Assembly (NCBI GenBank): GCA_029243385.1 | Contig: JAQWSC010000004.1 | Span: 1 to 64,000 of the forward strand | Origin: Flavobacteriaceae bacterium | Lineage (GTDB): Bacteria; Bacteroidota; Bacteroidia; Flavobacteriales; Flavobacteriaceae | Direction of reading: 5' to 3' | Length of the DNA stretch: 64,000 bases | Translations under genes and position numbers: made by a program | Notes under the pieces: generated by a model | The model's input: the letters and a program-made list of their open reading frames with translations, nothing else | Databases searched by the model: none | What the model was told of the DNA's origin: nothing | Shown here: positions 1 through 8,489 of the stretch, one piece after another | How the letters are laid out: each line of letters starts with the position of its first letter | How positions within the stretch are numbered: the stretch's first letter is position 1

Positions 1-211
1 CATCATCTAAAGTAGAAAAATTTGATGTATAAATTTCCACTCCGCTAGAATCAGCAATTACATGATTATTTACCAAAAATTTATCTTCAAATAATGATAT
101 TATACTTTCCCACTTATTTTCAAATTCATTATACAACTTGTCAAAATGTTTATTAGACCCCAAGACCAATTCGTTGCAGTCATGAGAAAGAGAAATAGTT
201 AAATTTGCCAT
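1..211 (-). CDS. Hypothetical protein, N-terminal 70 residues (runs off the left edge)
   Basis: An open frame starts at an ATG at 211 on the minus strand and stays open to the window edge, so only the first 70 residues are visible. They begin MANLTISLSHDCNELVLGSN and are mostly polar, with several aromatic residues and no signal peptide or membrane segment. I do not recognise the family. The AT-rich stretch directly upstream would fit a promoter, but I see no clear motif. It is a real gene only if the frame continues beyond the window. Confidence 0.5.
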   Translation of the reverse strand, partial: MANLTISLSHDCNELVLGSNKHFDKLYNEFENKWESIISLFEDKFLVNNHVIADSSGVEIYTSNFSTLDD

Positions 212-314
212 ATTATTAAATTTAAGATTAAATATATATAAAAAAATTAGACTTTCAAAATAGCTAAATCCTCCCCAAAATAGTTCGATTTCGCTCCCTT
301 TGGCTCCACTTTTT

Positions 315-354
315 ATTCCCAAGAATAATTTTTTGTTCTTGGGAATAATTTTTT
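315..354 (+). terminator. Hairpin with T-run, repeat unit 1
   Basis: A perfect 11-bp stem, ATTCCCAAGAA (315-325) paired with TTCTTGGGAAT (336-346), is followed by AATTTTTT. It has the form of an intrinsic terminator reading to the right, although both flanking genes are on the minus strand. Confidence 0.6.
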
Positions 355-415
355 CTAAAAATGGCTAAATCCTCCCCAAAATAGTTCGATTTTACTCCCC
401 TCTGCTCCACTTTTT

Positions 416-455
416 ATTCCCAAGAATAATTTTTTATCCTTGGGAATAATTTTTT
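416..455 (+). terminator. Hairpin with T-run, repeat unit 2
   Basis: The arm ATTCCCAAGAA (416-426) pairs with TCCTTGGGAAT (437-447), with one G-T pair, followed by AATTTTTT. It is the same element as in unit 1, slightly diverged. Confidence 0.55.
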
Positions 456-516
456 GTAAAAACAACTAAATCCTCCCCAAAATAGTTCGACTTCACTCCT
501 CTTGGCTCCACATTAT

Positions 517-546
517 AATCCTCAAGGTTTTCCTTGGGGATTTTTT
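517..546 (+). terminator. Hairpin with T-run, repeat unit 3
   Basis: The arm AATCCTCAAGG (517-527) pairs with CCTTGGGGATT (532-542) around a tetraloop and ends in a T-run to 546. The stem sequence differs from units 1 and 2 but keeps the pairing. It lies just beyond the stop of the deacetylase-like gene on the minus strand. Confidence 0.6.
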
Positions 547-550
547 CATA

Positions 551-1453
551 CTAAAAAAATAACTCTTGAGCTAATTCAAAAGTGTTCGCGTGAGCATCAA
601 TAATGTCTTTTAAATGAATAGAATACCCACCTCCCATACTCACTTGGACTGGAATATTTTGTTCGTTGCAAAAACTTAAAACAAAGCGATCTCTTGCCTT
701 ACAGCCCTCTATTGACAACCCTAATCGACCGAGTTTATCAGTTTTTAAGACATCTACACCCGCCAAATAAAATATAAAATCTGGTTCAAAAGCATCCACC
801 AAACGTGGCAGGTTATTCTTTAAGGCATTGAGATAAACCTCATCCCCAGTATGATCCTCAAGAGGTAAATCAAAATCACTATTTTGCTTTTTGAATGGAT
901 AATTTTTTTGACCATGAAATGAAAGCGTAAAAACAGCGTCTTGTTGTTCAAAAATTGAAGCTGTTCCATCGCCCTGATGCACATCCAAATCAACAATCAT
1001 GACTCTTTCGGCTAAATTATTGTCTATCAAATAATTGGCAGCAATAGCTTGATCGTTTAGCATACAAAATGCACCAGGTCGGTCTCGGTAAGCATGGTGA
1101 GTTCCTCCTGCTATATTCATCGAAATACCGTATTGTTGTGCATAATGTGTATTTTGAATGGTCCCTTGGGCAATCATACGCTCACGCTTAATCAAAGCTT
1201 CAGAAAGCGGAAAACCGATTTGCCTGGCATCTAATTTGGACAATGATAAATTAATCAAATTATTGTAATAGTCTTCATCATGTGTGGATAACAATAGCTG
1301 TTGTTCTATGGGCGATGGAGAAAAAAAATTATCATTATTACAAATATTTTTCCACAATAATTGCTCTGGTAACAACTCATACTTTTCCATTGGAAATCGG
1401 TGTCCAACTTTCAGCTTATGTTTGTAGAGTGGATCAAAGGCAATTTTTAACAT
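551..1453 (-). CDS. Histone-deacetylase-family amidohydrolase
   Basis: A 300-aa cytoplasmic protein of the arginase/deacetylase fold, which hydrolyses N-acetyl groups (acetyl-lysine, acetylpolyamines or similar) with a bound zinc ion. The family's active-site elements are all present: the His pair at 119-120 in GGTHHA, zinc ligands Asp157 and His159 in DLDVHQGDG, the third ligand Asp234 in AGVD, and the transition-state Tyr277 in GGGYS. The short length and the lack of extra domains resemble bacterial and class IV (HDAC11-like) members. It stands alone, divergent from the SOUL gene with 80 bp between them. The physiological substrate cannot be read from the sequence. Confidence 0.9.
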   Translation of the reverse strand: MLKIAFDPLYKHKLKVGHRFPMEKYELLPEQLLWKNICNNDNFFSPSPIEQQLLLSTHDEDYYNNLINLSLSKLDARQIGFPLSEALIKRERMIAQGTIQNTHYAQQYGISMNIAGGTHHAYRDRPGAFCMLNDQAIAANYLIDNNLAERVMIVDLDVHQGDGTASIFEQQDAVFTLSFHGQKNYPFKKQNSDFDLPLEDHTGDEVYLNALKNNLPRLVDAFEPDFIFYLAGVDVLKTDKLGRLGLSIEGCKARDRFVLSFCNEQNIPVQVSMGGGYSIHLKDIIDAHANTFELAQELFF

Positions 1454-1533
1454 TTAACATTCATTTTTAAGACATGATAAATTAGTGGAATTAAAAGTTA
1501 TAATATTGTAAATTAGACAATTTAAAGTTTTTT

Positions 1534-2127
1534 ATGAAAATATTAGTCATCATTTGCGGCATTCTACTAGCTGGATTTATAGGAATTCAACTATTTGCTT
1601 TAAAGAGCCAATACAATATTGAAATATACCCTTACAAGGTGGTTGAGCAATATGATTCATTTGAAATTCGGCGTTACGAGGCGCGTTTGTTCAGTGCTGT
1701 AAAAATTTCTTCTGGGGATTATAAATCGGCTTCAGGACAAGGATTTTCTGTTTTAGCAAGGTATATCTTTGGCGGCAATGACAGAAACGAAAAAATTGCG
1801 ATGACATCACCTGTTGCTATGACTATAGGAGACTCCATGACCATGAGATTCATGATACCTAAGAAATGGAATAAAGCGCAATTGCCAAAACCCAACCAAA
1901 ATAACATCAATTTTGTGGAGGAACCCGAAAAATTAGTCGCTGCTATACAATTTAAAGGTTGGGCCAACGACAAAAAAATTAAACGTTACAAAAAGCTATT
2001 AAAAACAACTCTAAAATCTGAAAGTATTCCGCATCTAAATAAATTTGAGTTGTACGGTTATAACGCACCCTATGAAGTGTTTAACAGACGAAACGAAATT
2101 ATTGTAGAGTTAGAACAAAAATTTTGA
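1534..2127 (+). CDS. SOUL family haem-binding protein
   Basis: A 197-aa protein with one N-terminal hydrophobic segment (residues 3-23, signal anchor or signal peptide) followed by a SOUL/HBP domain. Family hallmarks are the YPYKVVEQYDSFEIRRYEAR start, the KIAMTSPVAM core and the late FELYGYNAPYE segment. SOUL proteins bind haem or related tetrapyrroles; the bacterial role is poorly defined. The zinc-ribbon gene follows only 3 bp downstream, so the two are probably cotranscribed. Confidence 0.88.
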   Translation: MKILVIICGILLAGFIGIQLFALKSQYNIEIYPYKVVEQYDSFEIRRYEARLFSAVKISSGDYKSASGQGFSVLARYIFGGNDRNEKIAMTSPVAMTIGDSMTMRFMIPKKWNKAQLPKPNQNNINFVEEPEKLVAAIQFKGWANDKKIKRYKKLLKTTLKSESIPHLNKFELYGYNAPYEVFNRRNEIIVELEQKF

Positions 2128-2130
2128 TTT

Positions 2131-2298
2131 TTGAAAAAACGTATCAAGCATTGTAATGTCTGTAAAGTAGATTTTTCTACAATGTACAGAGTTCAATACA
2201 AAGCCGTTAAGGAATGGGTTTTTGTATGCGAAGACTGCTTAATTAAAGTCAAGGAAAATAACACTAATTATAAATACGGTGGTACTTGGAAGAAATGA
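2131..2298 (+). CDS. Small CxxC...CxxC zinc-ribbon protein, 55 aa
   Basis: A short frame with a TTG start 3 bp after the SOUL stop codon. The peptide has CNVC near the N-terminus and CEDC in the middle and ends YKYGGTWKK. Two CxxC pairs about 26 residues apart indicate one zinc-ribbon site, and the C-terminal YGGTWK tail looks like that of a small conserved bacterial protein of unknown function. The only in-frame ATG (2176) would remove the first CxxC, so I chose TTG. A decayed copy of the same gene lies at about 3025-3158. Confidence 0.7.
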   Translation: MKKRIKHCNVCKVDFSTMYRVQYKAVKEWVFVCEDCLIKVKENNTNYKYGGTWKK

Positions 2299-2320
2299 GG
2301 ATTAAATTTTTAAAAAATTT

Positions 2321-2388
2321 GACACCCCTCAGAATAGTTGAATTTCGCTCCCCTCTGCACAACGATTAATCGCAGTGCGTTTGCGATT
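2321..2388 (+). repeat. Block plus hairpin module, copy 4
   Basis: The block at 2321-2363 (CCCCTCAGAATAGTTGAATT, then TCGCTCCCCTCTGCAC) matches the tandem units at 261-546. It is followed by a hairpin with a perfect 7-bp stem, AATCGCA (2368-2374) and TGCGATT (2382-2388), but no T-run. It sits 22 bp after the zinc-ribbon gene. Confidence 0.7.
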
Positions 2389-2439
2389 TAAAATTAATAT
2401 TTGTTGGATTAACATTTAATTTTACATTATATTTATAAA

Positions 2440-3015
2440 ATGAATAATTTAGTAATTATAGGTCATCCCGACCAAAACTCATTTTGTTACAATGGCATAT
2501 TTAAAACTATCAAAACTAGTATTGAATCCAAAGGACAGGAACTAAAAATTATTGATCTTTACAGCGACAGTTTTACAAGACCTCGTACCAAATTGATCGC
2601 AACCTACAAAGAGCTCATAACGTGGTCAGAAAACATTTTTATCATATCCCCCGTATGGTGGTTCAGATTAACACCACGCACTGAAATATTCTTCGACGAG
2701 GTTTTTTCTCCTGGATTTGCATATGCATTTGAAAATATAACTAAGCTTTATGCTTACCCCAAACCCTTTTTAAAAAATAAAAAAGTACGAACCTACATCA
2801 CACACGGTGCACCAGCGCTTCCAGTTCGCACCCTCTATTTGAACTCCGTTAAATTACGTCTAGTAATGGGTGTTTACACTTTTGTGTTTGGCTGGAGACT
2901 GTCTTTGTTTCTAAAAACAAACCAGTTTTGGTCCGTTCCTTTTGTTAGTGATAAAACTAGGACCAAATACCTAAAGCGCGTGGAACGCAACACGTATAAA
3001 GACATTCGAGCCTAA
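2440..3015 (+). CDS. Flavodoxin-fold NAD(P)H:quinone oxidoreductase
   Basis: A 191-aa cytoplasmic protein of the Flavodoxin_2 (KefF/MdaB/DT-diaphorase-like) family. It starts MNNLVIIGHPDQNSFCYNGI, the usual beta-strand plus phosphate-binding loop for FMN or FAD, and has the second family block at ENIFIISPVWWFRLTP, followed by a large insertion. Members transfer two electrons from NAD(P)H to quinones. No partner potassium-efflux gene is adjacent, so a KefF role is unsupported. It is monocistronic. Confidence 0.82.
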   Translation: MNNLVIIGHPDQNSFCYNGIFKTIKTSIESKGQELKIIDLYSDSFTRPRTKLIATYKELITWSENIFIISPVWWFRLTPRTEIFFDEVFSPGFAYAFENITKLYAYPKPFLKNKKVRTYITHGAPALPVRTLYLNSVKLRLVMGVYTFVFGWRLSLFLKTNQFWSVPFVSDKTRTKYLKRVERNTYKDIRA

Positions 3016-3024
3016 AAATTATTT

Positions 3025-3158
3025 TCCAAAAAACTCTCGAATTTAACATCAAGAACACTAATCATGGGTTCCCTGTGAATGAGTTTTTGTTTGCGATAAG
3101 TGCTTACTTAAAATCTAAAAACACAATCTTAATAACAAATACGACTTGGAAAAAATAA
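3025..3158 (+). pseudogene. Decayed duplicate of the zinc-ribbon gene
   Basis: From about 3075 the sequence aligns almost without gaps to the 3' half of the zinc-ribbon gene (2206-2298): GAATGAGTTTTTGTTTGCGA here against GAATGGGTTTTTGTATGCGA there, ending in ACTTGGAAAAAATAA against ACTTGGAAGAAATGA. In the parental frame it reads VFVCDKCLLKI, keeping the CxxC, but the preceding Trp codon is TGA and further stops follow. The 5' part (3025-3074) is only weakly alignable. The downstream repeat block is duplicated with it. Confidence 0.65.
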
Positions 3159-3323
3159 GATATTAAATTTGATAGCGTTTCATCAAATCTTCCTCAAAAT
3201 GGTTGGGCTTATTTCTCTTCTGCAACACAAAACTATTAATAAGTAGATTTTTTACATTTAGATAACTTATTTTAGAATTACCCAATAGTTTCCTTAACTA
3301 AATTAAATGCATATATTGCAATC
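3159..3323. other. Intergenic remainder before the stand-alone sulfatase
   Basis: Together with the pseudogene this fills the 308-bp gap between the quinone reductase and the sulfatase. It holds repeat block copy 5 at 3185-3226 (TCTTCCTCAAAATGGTTGGG and a CTTCTGCAAC end), whose hairpin is degenerate, and then AT-rich sequence that presumably carries the sulfatase promoter. I see no clear promoter motif. Confidence 0.5.
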
Positions 3324-4706
3324 ATGATAAAATGGTGCTCGATTTTTTGTTTTTATTCAATTTTATCTTTCGCTCAATCACATCCAAATATTCTAATTAT
3401 TCATGTCGATGACCTAGGATACCATGATCTCAGCATTCATGGCTCAAAAACTTATCATACTCCACATATCGACAAACTTGCAACTCAATCTGTTTCATTT
3501 ACAGAAGCATATGCAAACTACCCAAGATGTGTACCCTCTAGGTTTTCTTTGATGACTGGGAGTTATCCTATACAAAATGGAAATGTTCCAGATGCTGGAT
3601 TTCAAATTAAAAATATAGCCGTAAACAAAAACTTTATTAAATCATTTAATAAGTTAGGCTATCAGACAGCTTATTTCGGTAAATGGCATTTAGGAGACGA
3701 ACAAAGTTTACTTGACTTTGGATTTCAATTTAGCTTTGGTGCTGGCAAAGCAGGTTCACCTATTAGCTTTTTCTACCCTTTCAATGTTTTTAAGGGAAAA
3801 GGGAAGAACAAAAAGAAACCTATTCCAGATATTGATGATATAAGTAATCAGGGGGATTACCTTACTGACGTCATGACAAATCAAACACTAAATTACCTTT
3901 ATGAGCGTGATTTATCAAAGCCATTTATGCTTATGCTTTCATATTATGCTGTTCATCAACCTCTAGAAGCAAAACAGGAAGATGTTGAGCGTAATTCTTT
4001 AGAGATTGATACTATTGATTTTGGCAATCAGCCCGAATTTATTAAAGAAGGCACTGGACGAACAAAAATGCGACAAGACAATCCAACCTATGCTGCAATG
4101 GTAGAAAACTTGGATAAAAACGTAGGTAAAATTATAGTCCATTTACAGTCAAGTGGAATTTTAGAAAACACAATAATCGTTTTTTCATCTGATCATGGAG
4201 GTTTATCAAATGATGGTTATAACAAAAGAAAATTAGCTACTTCTAATTTTCCATTACGAGCTGGAAAAGGCTGGTTATATGAGGGCGGGATAAAGGTTCC
4301 TTTATTTATAAAATGGCAAAATCAATTTAAGCCTCGAATTGAAAATAAATCTATTGTAACCCTTATGGATATTTTTCCAACTTTACTAGAATTGACTGCT
4401 CAAGTAGATTTGAATGTGGATGGAAAAAGTATGGCTCCTGTACTTTATTCAAAAAAGAAATGGCAAAACCGTTCGATTTATTGGCATTCTGATAAAGCAA
4501 GACCAAAAAATACAGGTGACACAAAATCATCAGCTATAAGAAGAGGGAAGTATAAGCTTATTCATTGGTTTGAGTCCAACAGGGTTGAATTATATAATTT
4601 AAAAAAAGATCCTATCGAGAGCATTAACTTAGCGAACCAAAAACCTAAGTTAAAGTTAGATCTTTTAACTGAACTCAATACTTGGAAATCTAAAATGGAG
4701 CAGTAA
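3324..4706 (+). CDS. Secreted S1-type sulfatase (stand-alone)
   Basis: A 460-aa sulfatase with a signal peptide of about 17 residues. The alkaline-phosphatase-fold start PNILIIHVDDLGYHD gives the metal-binding Asp pair, and the maturation motif is CVPSR with Cys69, to be oxidised to formylglycine. GKWHLG and the late SSDHGG metal site are also present, and the C-terminus has the usual KLIHWFESNRVELYNLKKDP. It hydrolyses sulfate esters, probably of a glycan, but the substrate is not visible. It is not next to the PUL; a bidirectional hairpin separates it from a convergent surface lipoprotein gene. Confidence 0.92.
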   Translation: MIKWCSIFCFYSILSFAQSHPNILIIHVDDLGYHDLSIHGSKTYHTPHIDKLATQSVSFTEAYANYPRCVPSRFSLMTGSYPIQNGNVPDAGFQIKNIAVNKNFIKSFNKLGYQTAYFGKWHLGDEQSLLDFGFQFSFGAGKAGSPISFFYPFNVFKGKGKNKKKPIPDIDDISNQGDYLTDVMTNQTLNYLYERDLSKPFMLMLSYYAVHQPLEAKQEDVERNSLEIDTIDFGNQPEFIKEGTGRTKMRQDNPTYAAMVENLDKNVGKIIVHLQSSGILENTIIVFSSDHGGLSNDGYNKRKLATSNFPLRAGKGWLYEGGIKVPLFIKWQNQFKPRIENKSIVTLMDIFPTLLELTAQVDLNVDGKSMAPVLYSKKKWQNRSIYWHSDKARPKNTGDTKSSAIRRGKYKLIHWFESNRVELYNLKKDPIESINLANQKPKLKLDLLTELNTWKSKMEQ

Positions 4707-4764
4707 TCAAAATTAATTTATATATTCAATAATTTTATAAAAAATTATTGGTTAAAAAGTGACA

Positions 4765-4807
4765 GATACTCTACAAAATAGCTGGATCTAACTCCCTGCT
4801 AATCAAC
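4765..4807 (+). repeat. Repeat block, copy 6
   Basis: A diverged copy of the block (ACTCTACAAAATAGCTGGAT, then CTAACTCCCTGCT) in the same orientation as the others. It is directly followed by a strong hairpin and T-run, so the block-hairpin layout of the tandem copies is kept with an unrelated stem sequence. Confidence 0.55.
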
Positions 4808-4851
4808 AAAAAAACCCACAACTCTGAGAAGTTGTGGGTTGATTATTTTTT
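4808..4851. terminator. Bidirectional intrinsic terminator
   Basis: A perfect 11-bp stem, AACCCACAACT (4813-4823) and AGTTGTGGGTT (4830-4840), with a 6-nt loop. It has an A-run on its left (4808-4814) and a T-run on its right (4845-4851), so it can stop both the sulfatase transcript and the convergent lipoprotein transcript. Confidence 0.85.
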
Positions 4852-4878
4852 GAATATTTATTATAAAAACAGTTGGAT

Positions 4879-5499
4879 TTACTCTCCAAATGTAATGTTG
4901 TCAAAATAAGTACTGTGATCAGTTGATCTGGATTTATAATCAGGAAAAACAACGATTTGGTCAATAATTCCAGAAGCTCCTTTTCCAATACTGCCTGATA
5001 AGTCGAACGTCAATTCTTCCCACTCATTGATTTTGGTGTTTGCAACCTTTACTTCGGGCTGCGCATCACTTGACGCTTCAACAAACTTAAGACCTACATC
5101 GCTGATAATAGTTTTATAAACCATGATTTTTACGGTTGTATTTGTAGCGTCAAACTCAAAACTTCCAATGTCAGTGCCGTGTTTTGATTCACAACCTGCA
5201 TAAGGCTGCCCATTAGCACGCGTTATCATTTTAGCCACCTTAGACGAAGTGTTTATTCCACTCTTATCGGGATTGTCTACAACTTCCAAAGCGGGGTTGT
5301 CGTCATTTTCAAAAACAGTCCATGTCCATGAGGCGCCATATCCATCTGTTTCAAAATCAATAGGGTAATAGGGCGGAACTGTTGAATATTCTGCTGGAGC
5401 TGTTGAACCATTTGATGAATCTGCAGAATCGTTAGAATCTGAACATGAAATTGCAATACTCACTAAAAATAATAAAAGAATAGTTTTAAATGACTTCAT
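4879..5499 (-). CDS. Surface lipoprotein with a jelly-roll, carbohydrate-binding-like domain
   Basis: A 206-aa protein starting MKSFKTILLLFLVSIAISCS; the lipobox Cys follows IAIS. I chose this ATG because the longer frame (from 5535) adds 12 charged residues ahead of a clean lipoprotein signal. After a Ser/Asp/Asn-rich linker the mature part is all-beta and ends HSTYFDNITFGE, the usual last strand of CBM-like jelly rolls that occur in flavobacterial glycan-binding lipoproteins. No catalytic motif is visible. A role in binding a glycan at the cell surface is inference from fold and the convergent sulfatase. Confidence 0.7.
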   Translation of the reverse strand: MKSFKTILLLFLVSIAISCSDSNDSADSSNGSTAPAEYSTVPPYYPIDFETDGYGASWTWTVFENDDNPALEVVDNPDKSGINTSSKVAKMITRANGQPYAGCESKHGTDIGSFEFDATNTTVKIMVYKTIISDVGLKFVEASSDAQPEVKVANTKINEWEELTFDLSGSIGKGASGIIDQIVVFPDYKSRSTDHSTYFDNITFGE

Positions 5500-5720
5500 A
5501 ATTTGTTTTTTGATTTTATTTTTCGAATCTAACACTTAATAATGAATTAAAAAATAAATATTACATTTCCTTTCATTCAATCGTTTATGATTAAAAAAAA
5601 ATTGCCAGCAACTTTCACAATCTTGCTCTTTTAAATTTTTGAGCATTACGGCTTTTATTTGAGCATGAAAAAACATCTGATTTCAAAATATTTAATTATT
5701 TTTGAGGAATATATCGTTTG

Positions 5721-6050
5721 ATGAACCACCAAAGGCAGATCGGAAATCAGGTTATAGCATTGTTGCTGTTTACCACCCTTATGCTCCCTACTGTCGTTCA
5801 GTCTTTTCACTTATTTGATGGACACAAACACGCTTCCTGTAACGAACAAAGCACACATTTCCACGAATCCATTTCAAAATGTGAGTTATGCGCTGTTCAT
5901 TTTACATCCATCAATTACGATATCGCCAAGTACCCAAATCTACTACTGCCTAAAATTTTTGTAAAAGTCAATGTAATCTTTGACGCTTTACTACTTCATT
6001 CTTTTAAAAAATCCAACACCCAGCTTCGCGCACCTCCTATTTTTTCTTAA
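5721..6050 (+). CDS. His/Cys-rich small exported protein upstream of a TonB receptor
   Basis: About 109 aa, with a hydrophobic N-terminal segment that looks like a signal peptide or single membrane anchor. It is followed by a cluster of potential metal ligands: HLFDGHKHASC, then THFHES, then CELCAVHF. The family is not firmly recognised; similar short His/Cys-rich peptides are known next to metal-type TonB receptors in Bacteroidota. A TTG lies one codon upstream (5718), but the ATG at 5721 with GAGGAA ahead is the better start. It probably forms an operon with the receptor 42 bp downstream and may bind or sense a transition metal; that role is inference. Confidence 0.65.
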   Translation: MNHQRQIGNQVIALLLFTTLMLPTVVQSFHLFDGHKHASCNEQSTHFHESISKCELCAVHFTSINYDIAKYPNLLLPKIFVKVNVIFDALLLHSFKKSNTQLRAPPIFS

Positions 6051-6092
6051 CAAACAAAAAGAATTATTTAATTATGTTAATTAAAAATAAAT

Positions 6093-8489
6093 ATGCGCCT
6101 GTATTCATTTTTAATACTGCTATTGTGCAGTATTACTGCTGTTTCGCAAGATTGTAACAACACACTTTCGGGTACGGTAACCGACTTTCATGACGGTTCG
6201 CTGATGGTCGAAGCAACTCTCATTGTTGCTGGGACTGAACAAGCCGTACAAACTGATTCTAATGGTAAATTTACCATTCAAAATCTTTGCAATGACACCT
6301 ATCACATTCAGGTATCACACCCCTATTGCTTGACGAAAGGATTTACTGTTAAACTTTCTGGTGATACAACCAAAAACTTTCTACTGGAACATCATCTAGA
6401 AGAGCTTAATCAAATAATTATTGATGGCAAGGCCTATAGCGACAAAACCAACACAATGCTTCAAAATAATCTATCAAAAGAAGCCTTAGAGCGTTTTGGT
6501 AGCGGTTCGCTAGGCGATGCCTTAAACAGTCTGAGTGGTGTGTCTTCGCTAAACACAGGCAACACAGTTGTAAAACCATTGATTCACGGTCTCCACAGCA
6601 GTAGAGTTGTGATTATAAACAATGGGGTTCGTATGAAAGACCAGGAATGGGGAGCCGAACACGCCCCCAATGTAGCTATCAATTCAATAGGAAATCTTTC
6701 GCTCATCAAGGGTGCAGGTGTTTTGCAATACGGTGGAGATGCTGTGGGTGGTGTCATCGTTGCTGAGGCTGCAAAAGTGCCCATAAAAGACAGTCTGTAC
6801 GGCAAGACCTTACAAACCCTGTCAACAAATGGACGTGGCATATCACTAAACACCGAGCTGACCAAAAGCTACCTAAACGGATGGCATGCTAATATTCAAG
6901 GTACAATGAAGCGCTTTGGCGACTTTGAAGCGCCTAATTATATATTGAGTAATACGGGTGTTTTTGAGCGAAACTTTACAATAGACATTGGACTTAAGCA
7001 GTTTGAATACGGAATTGAAGGTTATTATTCTTTTTATAAAAATGAAATCGGAATACTAAGGGCTTCTCATTTGGGAGGTGCAAGAGATCTCATTCGAGCT
7101 ATAAGCAACCCTAAGCCCTTAATTATTAACGATTTTACATACCAAATTAATGCACCTAAACAGGACGTAACGCATCATTTGGCACGTGTAAAAGGGTTTA
7201 AAAGATGGGGTGGATTTGGAAAACTAAGCCTTCAATATGACTTTCAACGAAACAATCGTTTGGAATTCGATATTAGGCGAGGAGATGATAAAGGGGATGC
7301 TTCATTGGATTTAGAATTGGACACGCATACGCTTTTATTGGATTTGGATACTCACTTGACCAAGCATGTTGACTTAAAAACTGGGATAATGGGCAGGTAT
7401 CAAAGCAATTTTGCACAAAATACTGGGATTCGAAGATTGATTCCAAATTATGACAAATATGATTTGGGAATATACACCATCGCAGAATATCAGTTGAATG
7501 ACCATTGGTTTCTGGAAGCAGGAGTACGTTTTGATCACACCCAAATGGATGTGTATAAATATTACCGAACCTCTTTTTGGGAATCCCGAAATTACAATCA
7601 ACTATTCCCAGAAATAGTAGACGAAGAATTGAACAATCAGGTTTTAACAAGCCCAGAATTGAATTTCAATAATTTTTCGGGTACTCTTGGAGCCAAGGTT
7701 GTTTTTAATGAGGAATACAAATTGTTTATCAACTATTCCCTAGCGTCAAGAGCGCCCAATCCGTCTGAACTTTTTAGCGAAGGATTACACCACTCGGCAT
7801 CGCGCATTGAACTCGGGGATTTGCGTTTCGGCTCAGAAGTTGGACAGAAAATTTCATTAGCATTTCAAAAAGAGAACGCCGTCTTTGGTTATTCAATCAA
7901 TCCATATATCCACAGTATTTCGGACTTTATTCTTATTGAGCCTACTAAAGTAGAGCAGACAATTCGAGGTTATTTTCAGGTATGGGAATATCGTCAAACC
8001 AACGCACAATTATTGGGTATGGATATCGATGCGTCTTATGTTTTTGCAGCAAATTTTCGATACAACCATCAGTTTTCTTTAGTTAAGGGATATGATCAAA
8101 CTCGAGACGAACCTCTGATAAGTATGCCGCCTGTGAATACGAAAAATGAAATCGTTTATCAAAATACAGCGTTCAATAATATTCGATTGGCGCTACAGAG
8201 CGATTACAGTTTTCGACAAAACGAGTACCCTGATACTAATTTTGAAGTTTTCATTCCAGAAACAGGCACCTCTGAAACTGTAGATGTAAGCACTCCACCC
8301 GATGCTTTTCATTTACTAAACTTCAATTCCAGTATCGACTTTAAAGTGACTAACGAATCAACACTTACGATAGGATTTACAGTCACAAACTTATTAAATA
8401 CATCCTATCGAAATTATCTAAATCGTTTGCGCTATTATGCAGATGATTTGGGTAGAAATTTTTCAATCAATCTTAAAATCAATTATTAA
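6093..8489 (+). CDS. TonB-dependent outer-membrane receptor, probably for a metal
   Basis: A 798-aa receptor. A signal peptide (about 1-18) is followed by a carboxypeptidase-regulatory-like domain (about 22-105), a plug domain (about 115-235, with LIHGLHSSRVVIINNGVRMK) and a beta-barrel ending in an aromatic-rich last strand, FSINLKINY. The plug and barrel resemble the ZnuD/FecA-like receptors rather than SusC (798 residues against about 1000, no SusD partner). With the His/Cys-rich peptide upstream and the small lipoprotein downstream, uptake of zinc, copper or a metal chelate is the best guess. Confidence 0.85.
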   Translation: MRLYSFLILLLCSITAVSQDCNNTLSGTVTDFHDGSLMVEATLIVAGTEQAVQTDSNGKFTIQNLCNDTYHIQVSHPYCLTKGFTVKLSGDTTKNFLLEHHLEELNQIIIDGKAYSDKTNTMLQNNLSKEALERFGSGSLGDALNSLSGVSSLNTGNTVVKPLIHGLHSSRVVIINNGVRMKDQEWGAEHAPNVAINSIGNLSLIKGAGVLQYGGDAVGGVIVAEAAKVPIKDSLYGKTLQTLSTNGRGISLNTELTKSYLNGWHANIQGTMKRFGDFEAPNYILSNTGVFERNFTIDIGLKQFEYGIEGYYSFYKNEIGILRASHLGGARDLIRAISNPKPLIINDFTYQINAPKQDVTHHLARVKGFKRWGGFGKLSLQYDFQRNNRLEFDIRRGDDKGDASLDLELDTHTLLLDLDTHLTKHVDLKTGIMGRYQSNFAQNTGIRRLIPNYDKYDLGIYTIAEYQLNDHWFLEAGVRFDHTQMDVYKYYRTSFWESRNYNQLFPEIVDEELNNQVLTSPELNFNNFSGTLGAKVVFNEEYKLFINYSLASRAPNPSELFSEGLHHSASRIELGDLRFGSEVGQKISLAFQKENAVFGYSINPYIHSISDFILIEPTKVEQTIRGYFQVWEYRQTNAQLLGMDIDASYVFAANFRYNHQFSLVKGYDQTRDEPLISMPPVNTKNEIVYQNTAFNNIRLALQSDYSFRQNEYPDTNFEVFIPETGTSETVDVSTPPDAFHLLNFNSSIDFKVTNESTLTIGFTVTNLLNTSYRNYLNRLRYYADDLGRNFSINLKINY

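Larger units (their letters stand above)
261..546 (+). repeat. Three tandem units of a block plus hairpin module, period about 101 bp
   Basis: Three consecutive units start at about 261, 362 and 463. Each has a conserved block (CTAAATCCTCCCCAAAATAG followed by a TTCG and CTCC-rich part ending in GGCTCCAC or TGCTCCAC) and then a hairpin with a T-run. Diverged single copies of the block lie at 2321-2363, 3185-3226 and 4765-4807, all in the same orientation. The stretch fills the whole 339-bp gap between two minus-strand genes and contains no convincing reading frame. I do not recognise the repeat family. Confidence 0.85.

Noticed and set aside
261-546. A CRISPR array
   Set aside because: Only three units with a period near 101 bp; the whole unit is conserved rather than short repeats with unique spacers, and no cas genes are nearby.
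261-4851. Reading the block plus hairpin modules as integron attC sites or a gene-cassette array
   Set aside because: The order gene-block-hairpin suggested cassettes, but I find no consistent GTTRRRY/RYYYAAC core pairs and no integrase gene, and three copies lie in tandem without genes between them.
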